This document shows, one piece after another, positions 55,680-64,000 of a stretch of 64,000 bases of DNA; position 1 is the stretch's first letter, and every line of letters starts with the position of its first letter. The stretch covers positions 372,001 to 436,000 of the forward strand of contig NZ_FOGI01000007.1 of the NCBI RefSeq assembly GCF_900111175.1, written 5' to 3'. The translations under genes were made by a program, and so were the position numbers. The notes below the pieces were generated by a model. It saw only the letters and a list, made by a program, of their open reading frames with translations, did not search any database and was not told the origin of the DNA. The stretch is from Actinokineospora terrae. Its GTDB lineage: Bacteria > Actinomycetota > Actinomycetes > Mycobacteriales > Pseudonocardiaceae.

Positions 55680-57146
55680 TCAGCTAACGGTTTTCCCGAT
55701 GAACGCGGCGATGTCCTTCGACTGGCGCAACCGGGACGGCTCGTGCACGTACATCATGTGCCCGGCCTCGTAGTAGCAAACCTCGATGTTGGCCCGCAGC
55801 TCGTCGGGGATGTCGAGCTGTGCCAAGGAGTGTTCGGTGGCGAAGTACGGGGTCGCGCCGTCGGTGTACCCGGATGCGACGTGCACCCGCAGGTGCGGGT
55901 TGGCGCGCATCGCCGCCGCGAGCCGGTCGGTGACCGTGACGTGCGCGTTCTCGAACTCCTTGAACGACCAGGATCGATTCACCTCGATGCTGAGCACCTC
56001 GTAGGGCAAGTCGTTGGGGTACGCCAGTTCCGAGTGCAGGTAGTGGTTCATACCAGCGGTGTAGGCGCCCATGATGGCCGAGCCTGCCGGGTCGTCGCTG
56101 AACCGTTCACGACCGTAGTCGCTGTCCCACCCGGTGAACCTGCCGTCGAGCCGCCCGACCGTTTGCTTGCGGTGGCGCAATAGTTCGGTGAAGAAGCGAA
56201 TGTGCTCGACCCGCAGGTTGACCCGCTCGACGTAGTCGGGGTCGAGGCCGCTCAGCCGCGCGAGGGTGGCCACCGCGGCCGCCCGGTCCTCAGTGGACAG
56301 CCGGGAGCCCTGGGCGAGCGCGTACGGGTAGTCGCGCGCGGCGAAGGCCTCCGCCTCGTCGAGCACCTCGCGCAGCGGCCGGTCGCCGTGCAGGCCGTGG
56401 TGGTGCGCGATCGCGGCGTAGCTCGGCAGGAACAGCGCGTACGGGACGTCGTTGCCGGTGGTGAAGTCCAGTGTGGCGAAGTCGAGCACCGAGGAGATCA
56501 GGATCAACCCGTTGAGGTACATCCCGCGCCTGGTCTGCAGGTGGTGCGCCAGCCCGGCCGCGCGCGTGGTCCCGTACGACTCGCCTGCCAGGAACTTCGG
56601 CGACACCCAGCGCCCGTTGCGGGTCGTCCACAGCCGGATGACCTCGCCCACCGACTCGATGTCGCCCTCGAAGCCGTGGAACTCGCCCGCCTTCTCGCCC
56701 TTGACCGCCCGCGAGTACCCGGTGGACACCGGATCGATGAAGACGAGGTCGCTGTGCGCCAGCAGGGTCTCGGTGTTGTCCACCAGGCCGTAGGGCGGCG
56801 CGGCCAGCTCGCCCGCGTCGCCGCTGACCACCCGGCGCGGGCCGAACAGGCCCAGGTGCAGCCAGATGCTGGCCGAGCCGGGGCCGCCGTTGAAGGCGAA
56901 GGTCACCGGCCTGCGCGCCGGGTCGGCCCCGTCGAGGGTGTACGCGGTGAGGAAGACCTCGGCCTTGGGCTGGTGCCCCTCGAACTTGCCGTCGGTGGTC
57001 ACCTCCTTGCGCAGCACGACCCGGCCGGTGGTCGCGGTGTAGTTGAGCTTGCGCCTGCGGACGGTGAGCGAGTGGGAGGTGCTGACGAGGTCGTCGGTCG
57101 GCTCGACGGCGGGCTTCGGCTCGTCGGCTGCGTCGGTGGGTGCCAT
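55680..57146 (-). CDS. S10 family (serine carboxypeptidase-like) peptidase
   Basis: 488 aa from ATG 57146. Alpha/beta-hydrolase with the S10 order: PVTFAFNGGPGSASIWLHLG (oxyanion region), nucleophile Ser in LAGESYGTTR (about 178), Asp in VASGYTDGATP (about 430), His in YYEAGHMMYVHE (about 463). No signal peptide, so cytosolic. It could trim peptides from the C-terminus, and the RiPP operon 2 kb away is a tempting but unproven client. Confidence 0.9.
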   Translation of the reverse strand: MAPTDAADEPKPAVEPTDDLVSTSHSLTVRRRKLNYTATTGRVVLRKEVTTDGKFEGHQPKAEVFLTAYTLDGADPARRPVTFAFNGGPGSASIWLHLGLFGPRRVVSGDAGELAAPPYGLVDNTETLLAHSDLVFIDPVSTGYSRAVKGEKAGEFHGFEGDIESVGEVIRLWTTRNGRWVSPKFLAGESYGTTRAAGLAHHLQTRRGMYLNGLILISSVLDFATLDFTTGNDVPYALFLPSYAAIAHHHGLHGDRPLREVLDEAEAFAARDYPYALAQGSRLSTEDRAAAVATLARLSGLDPDYVERVNLRVEHIRFFTELLRHRKQTVGRLDGRFTGWDSDYGRERFSDDPAGSAIMGAYTAGMNHYLHSELAYPNDLPYEVLSIEVNRSWSFKEFENAHVTVTDRLAAAMRANPHLRVHVASGYTDGATPYFATEHSLAQLDIPDELRANIEVCYYEAGHMMYVHEPSRLRQSKDIAAFIGKTVS

Positions 57147-57205
57147 GTCACCGACCCTAGTGGCGCCTGCGCGGCGGGGGCGGTGACGTGGTGTGATTGC
57201 TGGTC

Positions 57206-57907
57206 GTGAGCACCATCGCCGAGCTGGACGGCCGCGTCGTCGGGTGCCGGGCGTGTCCCCGCCTGGTCGCCTGGCGCGAAGAGGTCGCCGCCACCAAGCG
57301 CGCCGCGTTCCGCGACCAGGACTACTGGGGGCGACCGGTGCCCGGCTTCGGCCCGCCGGACGCCTCGGTGGCCGTCGTCGGCCTCGCCCCTGCCGCGCAC
57401 GGCGCCAACCGCACCGGCCGCATGTTCACCGGCGACCGCTCCGGCGATGTCCTCTACGCCGCCATGCACGCCGTGGGCCTGGCGTCGCAGCCCACCGCCA
57501 GCCACGTCGGCGACGGCCTGGAACTGCGCGGGGTGCGGATCACCGCGCCGGTGAAGTGCGCCCCACCGGCCAACAAACCGACCCCGGCCGAACGCGACGC
57601 GTGCAGGCACTGGCTGGTCGAGGAGTTCGCCCTGCTGCGCCCCAGGCTGCGCGCGGTCGTCGTCCTCGGCGCCTTCGGTTGGCAGGCCCTGCTTCCGGTG
57701 CTGACCGCGATGTGGTCGGTCCCGACGCCGCGCCCCCGCTTCGGCCACGGCGTCGAGCACCACCTCGCCGCGGTCGACGGCGGCCCGCCGCTGACCCTGT
57801 TCGGCTGCTACCACGTCAGCCAGCAGAACACCTTCACCGGCCGCCTCACCCAGGCCATGGTCGAGGACGTCCTGCGCCGCGCCGCCCGGGTCCGCCCGGG
57901 CGAGTGA
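57206..57907 (+). CDS. Uracil-DNA glycosylase, family 5 (UDGb)
   Basis: 233 aa from GTG 57206. Fe-S cluster cysteines in CRACPRL and KCAPPANKP; active-site loop GLAPAAHGANRTGRMFTGD, which matches family 5 rather than family 4; leucine loop region HVSQQNTFTGRL. It removes uracil and related lesions from DNA. A longer TTG start (57197) is possible. Confidence 0.92.
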   Translation: MSTIAELDGRVVGCRACPRLVAWREEVAATKRAAFRDQDYWGRPVPGFGPPDASVAVVGLAPAAHGANRTGRMFTGDRSGDVLYAAMHAVGLASQPTASHVGDGLELRGVRITAPVKCAPPANKPTPAERDACRHWLVEEFALLRPRLRAVVVLGAFGWQALLPVLTAMWSVPTPRPRFGHGVEHHLAAVDGGPPLTLFGCYHVSQQNTFTGRLTQAMVEDVLRRAARVRPGE

Positions 57908-58007
57908 TGTGGGCTGAATGGTGGCGTTGACAGCCGCCGTTAAGATCGGGGAAGCGCCACCGCCGCGCCGGGGGAGGGATTTGTCCCAGGCGGGTGAGGT
58001 AACCACG

Positions 58008-58202
58008 GTGACTGTGCTGCTGGGTGTGCTGGTGTCATGGGGGTTCGTATTCCTGTCGCTGCGCTTGCTGGTGCGCGGACCGGTGCGGGAGATCAGGGTG
58101 CGTGTTCGGCTGTTGCCGGTGCCCGTGCTCGACGTCGTGGTCACCGCGGCCGCGGTGAATGGCGATTCCGGGAAAACGGGAAGGGCTATTCCGCGGCGGT
58201 GA
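58008..58202 (+). CDS. Small membrane protein (hypothetical)
   Basis: 64 aa from GTG 58008 with GGTGAGG eight bases upstream. One membrane helix (LLGVLVSWGFVFLSL), then a basic RGPVREIRVRVRLLP stretch. No family recognised; an earlier in-frame start at 57918 is less likely. Confidence 0.45.
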   Translation: MTVLLGVLVSWGFVFLSLRLLVRGPVREIRVRVRLLPVPVLDVVVTAAAVNGDSGKTGRAIPRR

Positions 58203-58270
58203 CGCTCGGTGTCGGTCGTGGGCGGTGGCGGTCCCATGTGGGCCGCCACCGGGCGGTCGAGTTGGGACTG

Positions 58271-59116
58271 TCAGCTTTCGACAAGGTGCCGCAACAGGGT
58301 GGTGGTGTCGGCCTCGGACAGGGCTAACTGCTCGATCGCGAGGAACCGTTCCCAGGCGGCGGTGACGACCTCGCTGTCGCCGGTGGCGAGGTAGTCCTTA
58401 CCGACCGACTCCTCGAACAGGACGGTGTCGCCGATCTCGTCGTCCAGTTCCAGCAACATGAACCCACCACCCATTCCCGGGTGCGCGCCCGCGGTGAACG
58501 GGACGACGCGCAGGGTCGTGCAGTCCTCCGCCGACCGCGCGAGCAGGTGCCGCAGCTGGGCGCGCAGCACCTCGGGGCCGCCGACGGTCCGGCGCACCGC
58601 GGCCTCGTCGACCAGCGCGACCATCTTCGGCCGGTCGCTCTCGAACCGGTACTGCCGCTGGAGCCTGCACTCCACCGCGAGGTCCAGCTCCACGCCGGAG
58701 TAGTGGCTGCCGAGCACGGCCCGCGCGTAGTCGGCGGTCTGCAGGTGCCCCGGCACCAGCACGGGGTGGAACTGGTGGACCGCGGCGGTGGAGCCCTCGT
58801 AGGCGAGCAGGCGCCGGAACGGCTCGCTGGTGACCGCGTCGTAGCGGGCGTACCAGGGCTGCTCGCGGCTCTCCTTGGCCACCTCGACCAGGTCCGCGAC
58901 CACCTCCGGGTCGTGCATCCCGTACTCGGCGAGCAACGCGCGCAGATCGGTGGTGGAGACGCCCACCGCGGCCTTCTCTATGCGAATCAGTTTCGACACC
59001 GACCAGTCCATGGTGGTGGCGACCTCGGGTTGGGTCTTGCCCGCCTGCTCGCGGAATGTCCGCAGGAGTCGGCCGAGCTGGCGCTTGGAGAAGCGGGGGT
59101 CCCGTTGTCTTGGCAT
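58271..59116 (-). CDS. HTH regulator with DUF5753
   Basis: 281 aa from ATG 59116. N-terminal XRE HTH (FSKRQLGRLLRTFREQAGKT, WSVSKLIRIEKAAVGVSTTD), then the DUF5753 domain (ARYDAVTSEPFRRLLAYE, VPGHLQTADYARAVL, RQYRFESDRPKMVALVDEAA). This family is abundant in streptomycetes and relatives, usually paired with a DUF397 gene as here; several members affect development or antibiotic production. Confidence 0.92.
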   Translation of the reverse strand: MPRQRDPRFSKRQLGRLLRTFREQAGKTQPEVATTMDWSVSKLIRIEKAAVGVSTTDLRALLAEYGMHDPEVVADLVEVAKESREQPWYARYDAVTSEPFRRLLAYEGSTAAVHQFHPVLVPGHLQTADYARAVLGSHYSGVELDLAVECRLQRQYRFESDRPKMVALVDEAAVRRTVGGPEVLRAQLRHLLARSAEDCTTLRVVPFTAGAHPGMGGGFMLLELDDEIGDTVLFEESVGKDYLATGDSEVVTAAWERFLAIEQLALSEADTTTLLRHLVES

Positions 59117-59490
59117 GGTGCGACTCCGAGGGGGACGATCGGCTACGGGGCGTCATACTATAGAGCGAGTGTCACCCGGCAGAGTGCTACTTGGCTGTCC
59201 GCCACCGCGCTCCCTGTTCGGGCGCGTTTCGCAAGGTAGCACGCGCGGACCTGGTTTCGCTGCCCTTTCGCGAAGCCCGCGACCGCGACATCGGCCACCC
59301 CGTGGGACTCACCCCTACCCCGGTTATGGTTACTCTCGGTCGAACTTCTGGTCAGTGGTGACCGGAGCCCCGTGCCCTGCGTTCGGTGCAGAGGTGCTAC
59401 CCGTGCAGGGGATTCACGGGTCCCCGACAATCGCGGAATAATGCCCGGGTATTGCGCGCCCCGACGGGGGCCGAACTCGGAGGGGCATTG
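59117..59490. other. Divergent region between the HTH and DUF397 genes
   Basis: No gene is seen. It holds a TATAGT box for the reverse gene (59157-59162) and AT-rich TTATGGTTACTC at about 59324 facing the DUF397 gene. An open frame at 59158-59430 has no ribosome-binding site or family. Confidence 0.5.
59157..59162 (-). promoter_or_regulatory. Putative -10 box of the HTH-DUF5753 gene
   Basis: TATAGT on the reverse strand, 41 bases before ATG 59116, in one of the few AT-rich spots of the region. No convincing -35 was found. Confidence 0.4.
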
Positions 59491-59664
59491 ATGAACGCGG
59501 TGTTGCCGGAATGGCGAAAGAGTTCCTACAGCGAAAGCGATAATTGCGTCGAACTCGCCAGGTGGTCCGGCGGGAATTCGGTCCGTGATTCGAAGAATCC
59601 GGCGCGGAAATTGGAGGTGTCGCGCCGCTCGGTGCGCAGGCTGCTGGCCTTCGTGCGCGCCTAG
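59491..59664 (+). CDS. DUF397 domain protein
   Basis: 57 aa from ATG 59491 behind GGAGGGG. The family pattern is complete: EWRKSSYSESDNCVELAR, VRDSKNP, VSRRSVRRLLAFVR. DUF397 proteins are encoded beside DUF5753-HTH regulators and probably act as their antagonist or partner. Confidence 0.92.
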   Translation: MNAVLPEWRKSSYSESDNCVELARWSGGNSVRDSKNPARKLEVSRRSVRRLLAFVRA

Positions 59665-59807
59665 GTGCGGTGCGCGGGAGCCCGATCCGGGCGCCGCGCC
59701 GCTCGTACCCGGGTGCGGCCGGGCAGGCGGGCGGCGCGCGCCGGACTCGCGGGTCGGCGGCCCGCGGCCCTGGTCCGCGGGGGCGCCGGTGGGGCAAGCT
59801 GGCGCCC

Positions 59808-60479
59808 ATGTCCCCGCGCCTGGCCCCGCCGCTGGTCGCGATCGCGCTGCTGCTGCTCGCGGTCGCCGCTGCCCGCGGCAGCTCGGCGATCCCGGCGGGC
59901 CCGGGGGCCGCGGCGCCCACCGACCCCGACCCGGCCACCGCCCCGGCGGCCACCGCCGCGACCGACCCGAACCCGGTGCTCGACCTCATCAGCGGCATCA
60001 GCACCGCCCTGCTGCTGCTCGCGGTGGCGACGATGCTGGTCGTCGGGCTGGTGGGCCTGGCGGCGAACCTGGTCGGCCGCCGCACCCGCCGCGCGCTGCC
60101 CGAGCTCGACTGGTCACTCGGCCGGGTCGACGGGGAGGGCGTGTCCGCCGTGCCCCACCTGGCGGCCGCCGCGCGCTCGGCCCGCATGGACCTCACCGGT
60201 CCCGCCGCCGGTGACCCGGCCAACGCCGTCATCGCCGCCTGGTTGACCCTGGAGCGCGGCGCCGCGCAGCTCGGCACCCCGCGCGCGGCCCACGAGACAC
60301 CCACCGAGTTCGCCGAGCACATCCTGACGACACACACCGTCGACCCCCAGGCCCTCGGCATCCTGCGCCGCACGTACCACCGGGCCCGGTTCAGCCCGGC
60401 CGCCGTGATCACCCCGCAGGACGTCGACACCGCGGCCGATGCCCTCGCCCGCATCGAGCGCTCCCTGGTGGACCGGTGA
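59808..60479 (+). CDS. DUF4129 domain membrane protein
   Basis: 223 aa from ATG 59808. Membrane helices at about 5-23 and 64-87 (LDLISGISTALLLLAVATML), then a cytosolic DUF4129 domain with AVIAAWLTLERGAAQLGTPR, HETPTEFAEHIL, ILRRTYHRARFS. DUF4129, MoxR ATPase and DUF58 genes form a conserved actinobacterial set of unknown function linked to chaperone-like or metal-insertion roles. Its 3' end is tandemly duplicated (60402-60561). Confidence 0.85.
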   Translation: MSPRLAPPLVAIALLLLAVAAARGSSAIPAGPGAAAPTDPDPATAPAATAATDPNPVLDLISGISTALLLLAVATMLVVGLVGLAANLVGRRTRRALPELDWSLGRVDGEGVSAVPHLAAAARSARMDLTGPAAGDPANAVIAAWLTLERGAAQLGTPRAAHETPTEFAEHILTTHTVDPQALGILRRTYHRARFSPAAVITPQDVDTAADALARIERSLVDR

Positions 60480-60561
60480 CGGCCGTGATCACCCCGCAGG
60501 ACGTCGACACCGCGGCTGACGCCCTGGCCCGCATCAAGCATTCCCTGGTGGACCGGTGACG
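60402..60561 (+). repeat. 80-bp direct tandem duplication
   Basis: Copies 60402-60481 and 60482-60561 differ at six of 80 positions (92.5 % identical by my count). Each carries VITPQDVDTAADALARI, SLVDR, the TGA stop and the GTGA overlap. The second copy is shifted in frame relative to the DUF4129 gene. Confidence 0.95.
60476..60559 (+). CDS. 27-codon mini-ORF created by the duplication
   Basis: GTG 60476 overlaps the DUF4129 stop (GTGA) and runs MTAVITPQDVDTAADALARI to SLVDR, stopping at 60559, where its own TGA overlaps GTG 60556 of the next gene. It is a re-translated copy of the DUF4129 C-terminus. It may be only a coupling bridge with no product function. Confidence 0.5.
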   Translation: MTAVITPQDVDTAADALARIKHSLVDR

Positions 60562-61026
60562 ACGGCGAAGGAGGTCGTGCTCGGGCTGCTCGCCGGTGCG
60601 CTGGTCGTCGTGGTCGCCGCTTGGCCCGGCGGTATCCCGTTGTTCTGGGCGATCGCCATCGCGATCCCGGTCACCGCGGTCACCGCGGTCGCCGTTCGCG
60701 TGTCCGGTCCGCTCGAACCGGTGTGGACCGCCGTCCCGGACGAAACGGCCTCCAGCACCCACCCGCAGCCCGCCACCCTCGCCGCCCGGCTGGCCGAGGC
60801 CGCCGACGACCAGCACCGCTTCCGCACCAGGATCCAGCCCCGGCTCCGCGACGTCGTCCTCCGGGCGCTCGGGGAGTTCGATGTGGACTCACCTGCGGTG
60901 CGGGCCAGGATCGGGCCGGAGCTGCACCACCTGATCACGTCGCCGGGTGCCGTGCTACCGACGCCGGAGCGGCTTGGCGCCTTGCTCGAACCCGTGGTGA
61001 TTGAGTCTCTTGTGGAGGGACGATGA
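60556..61026 (+). CDS. Hypothetical membrane protein of the MoxR operon
   Basis: 156 aa from GTG 60556. Two adjacent membrane helices (VLGLLAGALVVVVAAWPG and LFWAIAIAIPVTAVTAV), then a soluble helical domain (RFRTRIQPRLRDVVLRALGE, VRARIGPELHHLIT). Located between DUF4129 and moxR as in related operons. The stop overlaps the moxR ATG. Confidence 0.75.
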   Translation: MTTAKEVVLGLLAGALVVVVAAWPGGIPLFWAIAIAIPVTAVTAVAVRVSGPLEPVWTAVPDETASSTHPQPATLAARLAEAADDQHRFRTRIQPRLRDVVLRALGEFDVDSPAVRARIGPELHHLITSPGAVLPTPERLGALLEPVVIESLVEGR

Positions 61027-61970
61027 CCGTCAGCGAGTCGGCCGAGGCGATCACCAAGGCGGTGGGGGAGGTGGTCGTCGGCAGCGAGCGGGCGCTGCGG
61101 TTGACGCTCGCCGCTGTGCTGGCGGGCGGGCACGTCCTGCTGGAGGACGTGCCGGGATTGGGAAAGACTTTGCTGGCGCGGAGTCTGGCCGGGGCGATCG
61201 GGCTGCGGTTCACGCGGTTGCAGTGCACGCCGGACCTGCAACCCGCCGACGTCACCGGGTCGTTCGTGTTCGACCCCGCCGAACGGGACTTCACCTTCCG
61301 ACCGGGGCCCGTCTTCACCGGGCTGCTGCTGGCCGACGAGATCAACCGGACGCCGCCCAAGACGCAGTCGGCGTTGCTGGAAGCCATGCAGGAACGGCAA
61401 GTCACCGTCGAGGGCCGCACCTTCCCGCTGCCGCGCCCGTTCCACGTCCTCGCCACCGCGAACCCCGTGGAGTACGAGGGCACCTACCCGCTCCCGGAAG
61501 CCCAACTCGACCGCTTCCTGCTCCGCGTCGACATCGGCTACCCGCCCGCCGACGACGAGGTGGAGGTCCTCCGCCGCCGCCTGGCCCGCCGCCGCGAGGA
61601 AACCACCGTCACCCCGGTGGTCGACGCGGACGAACTCGCCACCCTCCAATCCGCCGTGGAACAGGTCGACGTCGACCCGGACATCCTCCGCTACTGCGTG
61701 GACCTGGCCCGAGCCACCAGAACCCACCCCAACGTCGAAGTCGGCGCCTCCCCCCGCGGCTCCCAGGCCCTCCTCCTCGTATCCCGAGCCCTGGCCCTCA
61801 TCGACGGCCGCGACTACGTCCTCCCCGAAGACGTCAAGTCCTGCGCCACCCCCGCCCTCGCCCACCGCCTCACCCTCCGCCCGGAAACCTGGAGCACCGG
61901 CACAACCACCACCGAGATCATCACCGAACTCCTCCACACAGTCCCCGGCCCCGCGAGCACCCGCCCATGA
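61023..61970 (+). CDS. MoxR family AAA+ ATPase
   Basis: 315 aa from ATG 61023, overlapping the previous stop (ATGA). Walker A LLEDVPGLGKTLLAR, Walker B FTGLLLADEINRTPPKTQSA, sensor-1 LATANPVEYEGTYPLPEAQLDR, and the C-terminal lid GASPRGSQALLLVSRAL. MoxR ATPases act as chaperones for assembly of partner VWA or DUF58 proteins. Confidence 0.93.
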   Translation: MTVSESAEAITKAVGEVVVGSERALRLTLAAVLAGGHVLLEDVPGLGKTLLARSLAGAIGLRFTRLQCTPDLQPADVTGSFVFDPAERDFTFRPGPVFTGLLLADEINRTPPKTQSALLEAMQERQVTVEGRTFPLPRPFHVLATANPVEYEGTYPLPEAQLDRFLLRVDIGYPPADDEVEVLRRRLARRREETTVTPVVDADELATLQSAVEQVDVDPDILRYCVDLARATRTHPNVEVGASPRGSQALLLVSRALALIDGRDYVLPEDVKSCATPALAHRLTLRPETWSTGTTTTEIITELLHTVPGPASTRP

Positions 61971-62022
61971 CCCGGGACCGGCGGAACACGGTCGCCTCGC
62001 CGGATCGCGCAGGTGGTCACGC

Positions 62023-63348
62023 GTGAGTCGGGTGCGGGTGTTCTTGACCGCGCGGCAGGTGGCCGGGCGGGCGGGGTGGCGGGGGACGGACGCGTTGTTC
62101 CGGGGGGCTGTGGGTGGGCTCGGGCTGGTCGGGGTCGGGGTGGTGTTGCACCGGGTTGATCTCGTGGTCATCGGGGTGCCGTTGCTGCTGGCCACGGTCG
62201 CGGCGCTTGCGGTGCCGGTGGGTGGGGTGCCGGTGCCGCGGATCGCACCGTTGCCGCGCAGTGTCGAGGCGGGGGACGGGGCGCGGGCGGTGATCACGGT
62301 CGACGCGGGGCCGGGGGTGGAGTTCGTCGCCATTCGGTTGCCCACGCCCGGGAACGCGTCGCTGGGGCCGGTGCAGCTGCTGCCGGGTGGCGCGCGGACG
62401 GTGCGTGCCGCGGTGCGGTGGAACGCCTGGGGTGAGGGGGTCGACCTGCGGCCGGACCACCTCGCCGCGGGGCGGGACGCGCTGCTGATCAGTGGGCCGG
62501 TGGTCGGGGTGGAGACCAGGCGGACGGTGTTGCCGCCGGTCGTGCCGCTCGGTCCGGGGCCGCTGCCGCCGAGGGTGTCCGGGCTGGTCGGGGCGCACCG
62601 GTCGCGGCGGGCGGGGGACGGGGTCGAGCTGCGGGCCGTGCGGCCGTTCCACCCGGGCGACCGGCTGCGTAGGATCGACTGGCGGGTGACCCTGCGCGCG
62701 GGTGCCGCGACCGGGGACCCGCTGGCCGTCCCGCACGTCCGCGAGCAGCACGCCGAGGTCGACGCGGACCTGGTGCTGGTGCTCGACTCCCTGGCCGACG
62801 TCACCGCCGAGCTCGCCGACTGGTCCACCTCGGCGCCCGGCGTGCAGGTGCGCCCGGGCGGCAGCCTGGACACCGCCGTCCGCGCCGCCGCCTCCCTCGC
62901 CGCCGGGTACCTGCGCCAGGGCGACCGCGTCGGACTGATCGACCTGGGTCACCCGCAGCTGTCCCTGCCACCCGGTATCGGCCTGCGCCAACTCACCCGC
63001 CTGCGCCACCAGCTCGTCGCCTGCTCCCGCGCCTCGGGCCGGGCGTCGCGCCCCGTGCTCCTCCCCAGGCAGATCCCCCCGGGCGCGGTGGTCGTCTTCC
63101 TCTCCCCGTTCCTCGACGACGCCACCGCCACCGCGGCCACCACCGCCGCCCGCCACCACCTGGTGATCGCCGTCGACACCCTCCCGACCCCGCTGGTGGC
63201 CGACCCCGACACCCCCTGGGGAGAGGTCGTCCGCCAGATCCTCACCGCCGAACACCACGCCCGCCGCACAGCCCTGCGCGCCAACGGCGTAGCCGTCGTC
63301 ACCACCCCCGAGGCGGTCCCCGCCATCCTCCGCCGAGTCCGCCCATGA
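62023..63348 (+). CDS. DUF58 domain protein
   Basis: 441 aa from GTG 62023. Two N-terminal membrane helices (LVGVGVVLHRVDLVVIGVPL region), then the DUF58 core with GDRLRRIDWRVTLRAG and a degenerate VWA-like fold (DADLVLVLDSLADV, GDRVGLIDLG). The usual R-x-I-x-W motif is present (RRIDW). Client or partner of the MoxR ATPase in the family model. The stop overlaps the next ATG. Confidence 0.9.
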   Translation: MSRVRVFLTARQVAGRAGWRGTDALFRGAVGGLGLVGVGVVLHRVDLVVIGVPLLLATVAALAVPVGGVPVPRIAPLPRSVEAGDGARAVITVDAGPGVEFVAIRLPTPGNASLGPVQLLPGGARTVRAAVRWNAWGEGVDLRPDHLAAGRDALLISGPVVGVETRRTVLPPVVPLGPGPLPPRVSGLVGAHRSRRAGDGVELRAVRPFHPGDRLRRIDWRVTLRAGAATGDPLAVPHVREQHAEVDADLVLVLDSLADVTAELADWSTSAPGVQVRPGGSLDTAVRAAASLAAGYLRQGDRVGLIDLGHPQLSLPPGIGLRQLTRLRHQLVACSRASGRASRPVLLPRQIPPGAVVVFLSPFLDDATATAATTAARHHLVIAVDTLPTPLVADPDTPWGEVVRQILTAEHHARRTALRANGVAVVTTPEAVPAILRRVRP

Positions 63349-63854
63349 CCAGCATGGATGTAGGCCGTGGTTGGTCCGCGTGGTGGTTGCGCGGTGCCGC
63401 TGGTCTAGCCGCGGCCGGGATGCTCTTGGACCTAGGCCTCAGCGGTGTGTCCACTGTCATGCTCGCCATCGCCGCGCTCTTAGCACTCGCCAGCGTCCTG
63501 CTCCCCGCTTCACCAGCTCCTCTAGTCCTCATCTGCTGCGCAGCCCTAAGCGTCGCCCTCACTGGCGACGACCCTCTTAGACCCGCCGTCCTAGTCCTGA
63601 TTCCGCTGGTCCACGCCCTGCACCTCACCTGCGCCCTAGCCGGTCTCCTCCCTAGAGGCGCCCGCTTTGACCCCGCCGCCCTACGCCCGACCCTGCGCCG
63701 GGCAGCCGGGGTACAGGCAGTCGCGCTCGGGTTGGCGGGAGTCGCGGCTGTGCTGCCCGCCACGCGTACACCCGAACCGGTGGAGTTGATCGCGTTACTG
63801 TCGATCGCCGGTCTCGCACTGCTCGTGATCACCGCTCGTCGCGGCGGCCGGTAG
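63345..63854 (+). CDS. Hypothetical multi-pass membrane protein
   Basis: 169 aa from ATG 63345, overlapping the DUF58 stop by 4 bases. About four membrane helices (STVMLAIAALLALASVLLPA, LVLICCAALSVALTG, AVALGLAGVAAVLPA, LIALLSIAGLALLVITA). Last gene of the MoxR operon. No family recognised. Confidence 0.7.
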   Translation: MTSMDVGRGWSAWWLRGAAGLAAAGMLLDLGLSGVSTVMLAIAALLALASVLLPASPAPLVLICCAALSVALTGDDPLRPAVLVLIPLVHALHLTCALAGLLPRGARFDPAALRPTLRRAAGVQAVALGLAGVAAVLPATRTPEPVELIALLSIAGLALLVITARRGGR

Positions 63855-63956
63855 CCCGGCGACGGGCGTCACACCAGCGCAAACGCGCCAGCGACCGGGG
63901 TCACACCAACACAGGGGCGCCTCGCGGTGACCCCACACCAGTGCCACGATGGGGAC

Positions 63957-64000
63957 ATGGCGCATGGAAAGTCGGAGCCCACCCGGATCCTGATCCTCGG
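63957..64000 (+). CDS. Start of a probable FAD/NAD(P)-dependent oxidoreductase (truncated at window end)
   Basis: ATG 63957 behind GATGGGGAC opens MAHGKSEPTRILILG, the beginning of a Rossmann dinucleotide-binding strand. The pattern fits NDH-2-type or pyridine-nucleotide disulfide oxidoreductases. Too little is visible to say more. Confidence 0.45.
   Translation, partial: MAHGKSEPTRILIL

Noticed and set aside
59158..59430. 90-codon reverse ORF between the HTH and DUF397 genes
   Set aside because: No ribosome-binding site, overlaps the promoter region, no recognisable family.

Overview
The window is a stretch of a high-GC actinobacterial chromosome, most likely from the Pseudonocardiales (the Actinokineospora, Saccharothrix, Lentzea, Actinosynnema group). 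The evidence is GC-rich codon use, frequent GTG/TTG starts with GTGA/ATGA stop-start overlaps, EspG/PPE-like genes, an HTH-DUF5753/DUF397 pair, and gene order that follows the Mycobacterium tuberculosis Rv1010-Rv1026 block (rsmA, ispE, pks16, pth, rplY, prsA, glmU, TetR, mfd, mazG, lpqU, eno, ftsB-like, DUF501, ppx). Identity is inferred from the proteins and synteny; no database search was possible.

Layout. 1-8.6 kb: the 3' end of rsmA; a SAM riboswitch with a Cys-containing leader peptide ahead of an orphan, catalytically degenerate MetN-like ATPase; a 45-bp tandem repeat array; ispE on the reverse strand between inverted repeats; a lipoprotein; an ABC-F ATPase; a Pks16-type acyl-AMP ligase. 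8.6-15.2 kb (reverse): a DivIVA-motif protein, pth, rplY, prsA, glmU, a GGDEF protein and tRNA-Gln. 15.4-23.5 kb: a fatty-acid desaturase behind a twin palindromic operator, TetR, a sugar dehydrogenase lipoprotein, a crotonase, an HD protein and mfd. 23.6-27.9 kb: a three-gene type VII secretion substrate/chaperone cassette (PE-like, PPE-like, EspG), a SurA-like lipoprotein and mazG. 28.0-34.5 kb: tricorn protease, a methyltransferase and a transglycosylase, bracketed by two inverted copies of a ~650-bp non-coding element. 34.5-43.2 kb: DUF501, FtsB-like, eno, TPR protein, aidB, a second transglycosylase, a DpgB-like crotonase and ppx. 43.5-50.9 kb: a complete dipeptide/oligopeptide ABC transporter operon and a secreted subtilase.

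50.9-53.7 kb (reverse) is the most interesting locus: a compact, translationally coupled operon of a 55-aa candidate precursor peptide, a YcaO protein, a TfuA protein and a SAM-methyltransferase-like protein. This is a candidate thioamide-forming RiPP pathway. It is followed by an XRE/TPR regulator, an S10 carboxypeptidase-like protein, a family 5 uracil-DNA glycosylase, and the HTH-DUF5753/DUF397 pair. 59.8-63.9 kb is a DUF4129-MoxR-DUF58 operon containing a fresh 80-bp tandem duplication that keeps the stop/start coupling between genes. The window ends in the first codons of a probable FAD-dependent oxidoreductase.

Beyond genes, two families of non-coding repeats stand out (three short copies, two long copies). 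They carry perfect DnaA-box-like 9-mers (TTGTCCACA or TTATCCACA), and one inverted pair flanks the gene (ispE) whose orientation differs from the usual order.
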